A DNA stretch of 64,000 bases from Dichomitus squalens LYAD-421 SS1. Its lineage: Eukaryota > Basidiomycota > Agaricomycetes > Polyporales > Polyporaceae. The position numbers and the translations under genes were made by a program. The notes under the pieces were generated by a model. That model saw nothing but the letters and a program-made list of their open reading frames with translations, was not told the DNA's origin and made no database searches. Shown in pieces: positions 58,206 to 64,000 of this stretch. The stretch lies in assembly GCF_000275845.1 (NCBI RefSeq), contig NW_006766897.1, positions 424,321 through 488,320 of the forward strand, written 5' to 3'. Every line of letters begins with the position of its first letter. Position 1 is the first letter of the stretch.

Positions 58206-59259
58206 GCTGTCGTCGCTGGCTTGTACGAGTAGCGTAGTCTTAAGCAACCTCTGTTGTATCGGGATATCGGACGTAGACGTGGTATGCACAGGCTCGGGGT
58301 CGCTGGTGTGAAAGGATGCACGCATGTAATGTTCGGCCTCGCGACCTCTGGTCTCTCGAGATGTAGACGAATGAACCGCGATTAGGTGTTGTGCTGGAAC
58401 GTATGACGTTCTATAAAGGCGGTGCACTCCTGCGCTTGGTTTACTCAGAAGACGTTTAGTTGGGCGAGCAGCTCAAAACTCTACTAAGCCACGATGACCA
58501 AGTGTAATTACGCGGGACGCGTTTACGGTACACGGTTGCATGAACTGGTCACTGGGTCGCGTTCCACTGGTCCCACGTGCGTGGCCCTATTACTGACTAC
58601 CATGCTTGACAAACTTCACCAGGGAACCGCTTATACTGACCTCGTTTCTGATCGACGTATTCACAGACACACTGGGAGAGACTATTGTCGGCAGAAAGTC
58701 GAAGGCCTAGTGGGCTAACAACGCATGGTTTGTCTGTCTACGTCATGTCAAGGCAAAGCAGTAAGTACGATAACGGGTTCCGAAACGTCGCGCTGCCTAC
58801 TGATGTCCTTTGAGCCCCTATAGACTCTCAACCTGTATACGCACCTTCTGATGGACTCAGTCGCGTGGCTCCGCGGTCTGGCTTCGTTGGCCTTGTCCGA
58901 GTTTGTGTTGTCTGGTGTGGTGACGGTGGAGAGCACTCAGGACGCTGATATCTGTACTCACCGCGACTGCGGCGATAATATCCCCTTTGCTCCCCTACTT
59001 GTCGTCGCCAGCGGCCAGGCTCGACCTTCGCAGCAATCACCGCTGTGTGCCCCAAAGGCAGAAAAGGCTCACGTTCCCAAGCCTCTGATGCTCTGCGAGA
59101 TACAGTCTCTGAGCAGCTGGGGAACAAACTGCAGGTGCTTGCAGGCTCGTCACATTCTCAACTACCGATCGCACCGTCACTTCTACATGACAATTCAGCG
59201 TTCTTGATCCGCTGAGGCTGACCGACACGCCGTTATTCGGTCAGCCTCCAACCAGGGCG
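58206..59259. other. Intergenic region downstream of ZWF1
   Basis: About 1.05 kb with no supported gene. Frames here are short, low in codon bias and lack domain-like sequence. The first part is the ZWF1 3' UTR. Confidence 0.45.
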
Positions 59260-59267
59260 TATATAAA
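59260..59267 (+). promoter_or_regulatory. TATA box without an obvious protein-coding gene
   Basis: TATATAAA at 59260-59267 is a strong core-promoter match. About 30-70 bases downstream come a pyrimidine-rich start-like tract and a consensus donor GTAAGT at 59341, as in a spliced transcript. Confidence 0.45.
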
Positions 59268-59340
59268 GAGTTTGAATACACATTTAAACCTCACCTCCTC
59301 TCTATACAGCTTGTCCACATCCCGCTCGCTTGTCTGCCTG

Positions 59341-59762
59341 GTAAGTACCCTCAGCCGCTCCTCAGCACTGAGCTGTCGCTCATACCCTCTACCGATACCG
59401 CAGATCCTCCCCTCCCCGACCTCGATAGGCGGTCGTGCCGGACCCCGTCAAGAGGCGTGGACACCGTGGCCCCTCCCCAGTTCTTCGTTGCCCGCTGGTC
59501 GGGGAGGTCGCGCCGGTCGCACCCGACGACCCTGGGCGAGGGCACCCGGTGTGATTCGCTCGGGCTTCGTGCACGTCAAGGAGCAGGTAAGACTTCCGTT
59601 CCCGAGGGAGGGACTTCGGTCCTGGCGCAGACCTTTCCGTGGTCCTCGGGATAAGTACCCTCTCGTCAGAGAGGGAAAACCAACATGCGCTTTTACAAGG
59701 TGTGTTCGTGTGGCCCTGCACTCTGGCAGGGCTCGTCGACGGCTTCAGAGCCGTTTGTCGAC
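59341..59762 (+). ncRNA. Candidate structured non-coding RNA (hairpin cluster)
   Basis: This GC-rich block holds several exact inverted repeats. CTCAG-CA-CTGAG lies at 59361-59372. An 11-bp pair CCTCCCCGACC / GGTCGGGGAGG lies at 59411-59421 and 59497-59507. CCCGAG / CTCGGG at 59601-59606 and 59645-59650 encloses GGAC-TTCG-GTCC (59611-59622), a stable UUCG-type tetraloop. A 7-bp CCCTCTC / GAGAGGG with a 4-base loop lies at 59658-59675, and GTCGACGGCT...AGCC...GTCGAC at 59735-59762. It follows a TATA box and lacks a convincing coding frame. No known RNA family was recognised; a structured regulatory RNA or leftover of a mobile element are both possible. Confidence 0.25.
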
Positions 59763-60237
59763 ATGTATATCATGGTGCTATCGCTTTGATACATTCAAAT
59801 GTCCATGCTCTTCATCTCGCCAGCCTCCAGAGCAGCAGTTTGGACAAGAGCAGGGGCGGGGACGCGGTCACGAAGTTACTCTTCCCCAATCTTTCGACCC
59901 ATCATCGACCCATGACTTCCCGCTGTCATTCCGCGTACCAGGCGTCACTGAGCCACGCATGCTATGATCACAGACGCGTCAGCCCTCTATCATAGTTGCT
60001 CATAAGCTGGAAGTAAGATTTCTATGAGCGATACTCGCCACTGATACCCTGGCTGGCGACCGAACGATCGAAGAATCACTACGATACGTCATTGGTCTGT
60101 CGACGAGCTGACCTACTGGCTGGTATGCGAAGTGCGTTGAGGTGGCTGACTTCGGGCTGACCTAGGTCGAACTACAACGCCGGGGGGTATAAGACCACGC
60201 TCGCGAGAGCGGCTTCTCTTCAAGGTCTCGGGTAGGC

Positions 60238-60470
60238 ATGTAGCTCTTGGTAGTGATGTACGGTTTGGGGTAGTTCCACGTAGCTTTTGGTAGTGTTGTA
60301 GGACGTGGTGTAGGTATCATGTAGCTCTTGGTACTAGCGATGTAGGGCTCGGCGTAGATTGCATGTAGGTTCGGTAGTTGTGTAGGGTTCGGCGTAGGTC
60401 GCATGTAGGTTTGATGATGATGTAGGGCTCGCTGTATTTTTGTGTAGCGCTTGGCAGTCATGTATCCCTG
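60238..60470. repeat. Degenerate tandem repeat, about 40 nt per unit
   Basis: About six imperfect units share GTAG-CTTGGTAGT, ATGTAGGGCTCGG and CGTAGGT-CAT blocks, with spacing near 38-44 nt. On the minus strand one frame stays open through it and reads as Tyr/Pro/Thr-rich repeats, but this follows from the repeat itself. Confidence 0.75.
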
Positions 60471-61503
60471 AGGGACTTTGGTCCTGCCACGGAAATCGAT
60501 CACTGGACCGCGTCTAGGGTTCCCACGGGGGCCCTTCGCATACCCCTCACGGCAGGCAAAGCGCGATGGTCCAGGTGAGGAAATCTATGCTAAATATACG
60601 TGCCATGCAACGTGCCCATAAGATTTCCCAAATCACAAAGAGGGATACAAAGGCCCACTGGAAATGCTAGGGTCAGGTTGCGTTGCCCATATATGCCACA
60701 CAAATTTCCCTGCTTGGAGCCTGGCGCTTTGCCCGCCGTGCCTGTTCCTCTTCCAAATCCCGCAATTCTGCCTCTCCATCGTACAGCGCCGGGCATTGTA
60801 CCATAACGTTGGTAACGACGATAGCGACGCGGGGCGCTTGTATTGGGGTAGCCAAGGCTAAGCAAAAACGTGGCCGAGACAACACGGCAGCAAAGCACAG
60901 AGGGAAAATGATGTACATGATATTACTATGTATATCCCAATACAGTCCATTCATTGCGATTAACACCGAAAACAGGCAATGGACTCGGAGCACGAGGGAC
61001 GATCTTGATGGAGAAGGATGGGATGGGAGGTTGAAGGAGACGGATGCATGTGGATGGTGGGCATGAAGATCCAAGACCGTGAGTGTGTGGAAGTGACGGC
61101 TAGTAGGGAGTCCCGGGCAACCTAGCATGGCGCCCAAATACAACAGTACGAAAGCGGAGTGGAAATCGAGAGAATGAAGAGAGAAAAATGCAGGTGACGA
61201 GAAAAGTATAGATGACAGCGAAAGCACACACCGGCCCTATTACCACTAGCACTACGCGCATTGAACCCAACGGCCGGGACGGGAGTTGACAGCAGACCCA
61301 CAATTCGCAGAAGGCGGCTGGACGTCGAGCGGTCCATCCATTCCACAGGTTTTACAGAAGTCCCCCACGCTCCGACGCGCCGTGTGAGGCCCCGCCCGCG
61401 CTGGAGCCAGGACGTTGGGCGACAGACTGGCCGAGGTATATGGCGGCGAGCAGGGCGGCGTACGCGAACAGCATCGCCCACACGCGCACCGCCCGAGGCA
61501 GCA
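60471..61503. other. Region downstream of the RING-LON gene
   Basis: About 1 kb with no supported gene; it includes the RING-LON 3' UTR. A 184-codon minus-strand frame (60673-61227) has mixed hydrophobic and basic content but no domain. A stretch just beyond the stop (61500-61352) encodes a hydrophobic segment in another frame, relevant to possible alternative splicing. Confidence 0.4.
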
Positions 61504-64000
61504 TCAGGAAATCACGCACCCGCCAGAGAACCACCTGCAAAGCAGACGCAGACGCATAAGCACGTGTGCTTGAGACGAGATATGGGGAGATAGGCGACGG
61601 GTGAGGACACACTCGTGCATGAGCGCAGAATCGGACATGGGAGAGCGCGGGGAGGGGTGGCTCACCATTGGCTGTTGAGGTGCTCGATCCAATGCACGAC
61701 GAGCCGAAGCCGGAGGCGTGGAGAACGGATGGGCAGGAGCTTCGCTTTTTCGTGCTCGTCGATCGGGAGAAGCTGCGTCGACAAACCAAGTCGGTGTCCG
61801 TTAGCACAAGAACGACGTTTGATGCGCGCCCTGGCCTGCGGAGGACGTACCAGTGCCATCCAGAAGCTGAAGCTGGCGGGGTCGCTGGGCATTGGGACAT
61901 AGTTATTATGCAGATGTTGCACGACCCACGGGGTACCCCGCCGTGTCTGGTCGATGAACGCATGACACTTGGCCATGAGTTCGGCGTTCGTCGGCGGGCG
62001 CAGGGCAGCAGGTGCCTTCCCGTTCGGCTGTCGCTCGCCCGCGGGAGACGGAGTGGGGGTCGCATCTTCTGGACGAGCAGCAGCGCGATGGTCGGCAGCA
62101 ATCCTGGGTGGGTGCGAAGATGGGGGAGCGATCGCGCCTGCGCCCACGTCCAAGGCTACTTCCGAGGAAGCTACTGGCAATTCCGACTCCGCCTGCATGA
62201 CGTCACCGATTTCGACCCTCGAGGGCGCTTCTTCTGCCTGGTCACCCGCGCGCTCAACCACGCGGCTGTCAGCTGACTGCAAGTCTTCCTGACCGCGAGA
62301 GCCAGAATACGCGACGGGGCCGCCTTCTGCGGCGATGGCTTCGCTGTCGCCATTCATACTGCGGACTTCCTCATCGGGCGGGGCGAATGCGCTATCATCT
62401 AGTTCGTCCTCGTAGTCTTCGATGCGCTCTACACGAGCGACCGTGTAGCCGTCACGCATGCCGCGCTCCATGATGCGGAAACGCCAGGTGCCCCACGTCT
62501 CGACCACGCTCCGGCCGTCGGGGAGCATCTGCACGTTCCTGATCTGGAGCATGATGCCGTAGTCGTTCCCAGTGCTCACACTGCCGTTAGCGGACGTCGA
62601 GGGGGCAGCGCGGGGGGGTGGGATCATCCCGAAGCAGGGGTTCGGATTCTCGAGACATCGTCGGAGCATGAGCCGATATCTGCAAGTGGTTCAGTAAACG
62701 GGTGCGAGCGGCGATGATGGTGAGGGCGCCCACCTCGGCTCGAAGAAATGCAAGATGGTTGGCATGCCCGGGAAGCCGAGCTGGCAGACAAACACGGGAG
62801 TGTCGAGGCGCGCATCGCGTTCCTCGACCTCGACAGCCTGCCCGCGCTCAGCGTAGGCTTCTGGGAATGCTCTAAGAACTACCCAACAAAAATCAATAAT
62901 GGACAAACGTCTCTTAGCTCGTAAGACCACTTACTGATGGCCAGGATGACCTTATTACAGGGGTGTTGTTGGAAGTAATCGTAGCCCGGGAGTTTCTGCC
63001 GGCAGAGGGGACACGTCTGGTTGTGGTCGAGCGAACGGAACAGGCAGCGCGTACAGAACGTCTGGGATGAGAAAGCGGTTAGATCCCGATCAGAATAGCC
63101 CGAAGTGTTTCTAGGAAGACCCGCTGTGCAGGACCACGACTCCGCCTTTGACAGGTCGAGTGTCCAGCGACAGAAGGACGGGAAGGACGGGACGAGTCAA
63201 AATGACTGGCGTGCGCGAGCACCTCACACGGGAGAACAACCAAAAGATATACTTTGCGCCATCCTTGCAATCGCTCGAGCACGACCGATCTTACGCCGCT
63301 AGGATCGATCGGAAACAAGGGCGATTTATTGTCAAGTCGCCCACGAGCAGCCTCTTTGTGCTCACACTCCTATTCCCAAGGAGCCACCGGTGCCAAGCTT
63401 TCCGGAGGCGGGTGAGCAGGAACAAGACGATCTACGCGACTCGCACCAACTAGCGGCGACCCACGCCCAAGGCGGGGGAGGGGGATACAGGGGTGGGAGC
63501 CACTCCGCGGATGCAAGTGTAGCCTCAGCGCGCGTGGAAGCGCACGATCGACGGTCGGTACCGCAACACCCGCGATGCATCGACGTGCGGTAACGCGACG
63601 CCGCTCGCGCGTAAGTGCTGAAGACTCATACGCTCGTGCGTGCTCTGCGCGTCGGGCGCCGCGACGTTAGGTCAAGAAGCTTACCGTAGTCATGCCTAAT
63701 TTCCGACGCGACCGTGCTCCGACGGAACATGTGGGCGTCGCAGGGCATGCCGAAGTGTAATGGGAAGGCAGAAAGAATCGAATAGACGAATCGACTTACG
63801 TGTTGACACGGCGTCGTTATGGGCTGCCAGAATAACCCAAAACATATCTCGCACGTGAGCTCTGAGAGGAGCTCCTTCTCAAGCTGCGTATGTCGGTCGT
63901 GGTCGTTGCGATGGGGCTGCGCCTGAGACCGGGAGGGGCCAGCAGCACGCCGACAGAGTCGTCGGCGTCGTTTGCGAGGATGTAGCCGGGGGCTCGCCTC
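61504..64000 (-). CDS. RING-finger / LON-domain protein (LONRF-like E3 ligase), N-terminus beyond window
   Basis: Visible exons are up to 63800 (open to the right edge), then 63061-62935, 62878-62734, 62679-61851, 61772-61666 and 61534-61504. The C3HC4 RING reads LTCEICFGLFWQPITTPCQH, then after a long intron TFCTRCLFRSLDHNQTCPLC. A LON substrate-binding domain follows: VFVCQLGFPGMPTILHFFEP, RYRLMLRRCLENPNPCFGM and GRSVVETWGTWRFRIMERGM, with a Ser/Pro-rich insertion. The domain ends near LLPIRSPRLRLRLVVHWIEH. The C-terminus is WWFSGGCVIS, a CaaX-type prenylation motif. The intron inside the RING is 738 nt. RING-LON proteins are ubiquitin ligases; substrates are unknown. The exact 5' limit of the first visible exon is uncertain (sequence beyond about 63890 may be intron). 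Confidence 0.88.

Overview
The window is nuclear DNA from a filamentous basidiomycete, most likely an agaricomycete and perhaps a polypore (the order is inferred from protein resemblance). The evidence is GC-rich coding sequence, compact genes on both strands, many introns of about 50-70 nt with GTRNGT donors and YAG acceptors, and proteins of basidiomycete type. Genes were rebuilt by joining exons by hand. Nearly all rebuilt coding sequences are exact multiples of three, and most are complete; the two edge genes are cut off, one gene is frameshifted and one looks degraded. No rRNA, tRNA, CRISPR array or intact transposon was recognised.

Layout. 1-16.2 kb: a PX/DUF3818 lipid-traffic protein cut by the left edge, a 146-aa unknown, a CCDC47-like ER membrane protein, a large STB6-like protein, a tryptophan/glycine-rich unknown, a membrane-anchored coiled-coil protein, a 191-aa unknown and ribosomal protein L35. 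16.9-19.7 kb: a GCK-III/STE20 kinase. 19.7-22.9 kb: a gene-poor stretch. 22.9-30.7 kb: a GPI-type chitin deacetylase with a one-base frameshift, TFIIF alpha (TFG1) and a bHLH transcription factor. 31.7-38.0 kb: NHP2, BFR1 and an RFX transcription factor. 38.6-46.9 kb: a vacuolar endopolyphosphatase with 16 exons, a 142-aa unknown and acetoacetyl-CoA synthetase. 47.8-52.7 kb: a tandem group of MARVEL-like four-helix membrane proteins, the third divergent or degraded. 53.6-58.2 kb: UBC8-type E2, THOC5 and glucose-6-phosphate dehydrogenase. 58.2-61.5 kb: gene-poor, with a TATA box, a cluster of strong inverted repeats and a degenerate 40-nt tandem repeat. 61.5-64 kb: a RING-LON protein cut by the right edge.

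Most genes are unrelated housekeeping loci, not a cluster with one job. Loose themes are mRNA/rRNA biogenesis (TFG1, THOC5, NHP2, L35, BFR1), membrane and ER biology (PX protein, CCDC47, MARVEL group) and ubiquitin (E2 and RING-LON). I did not find an obvious new multi-gene system. The most unusual signals are in gene architecture: an inferred 5-nt exon in the polyphosphatase gene, a 10-nt exon in acetoacetyl-CoA synthetase, three GC-AG introns, an ATG-only first coding exon in the kinase, a CaaX-type tail on the RING-LON protein, and the hairpin-rich candidate RNA near 59.3-59.8 kb.
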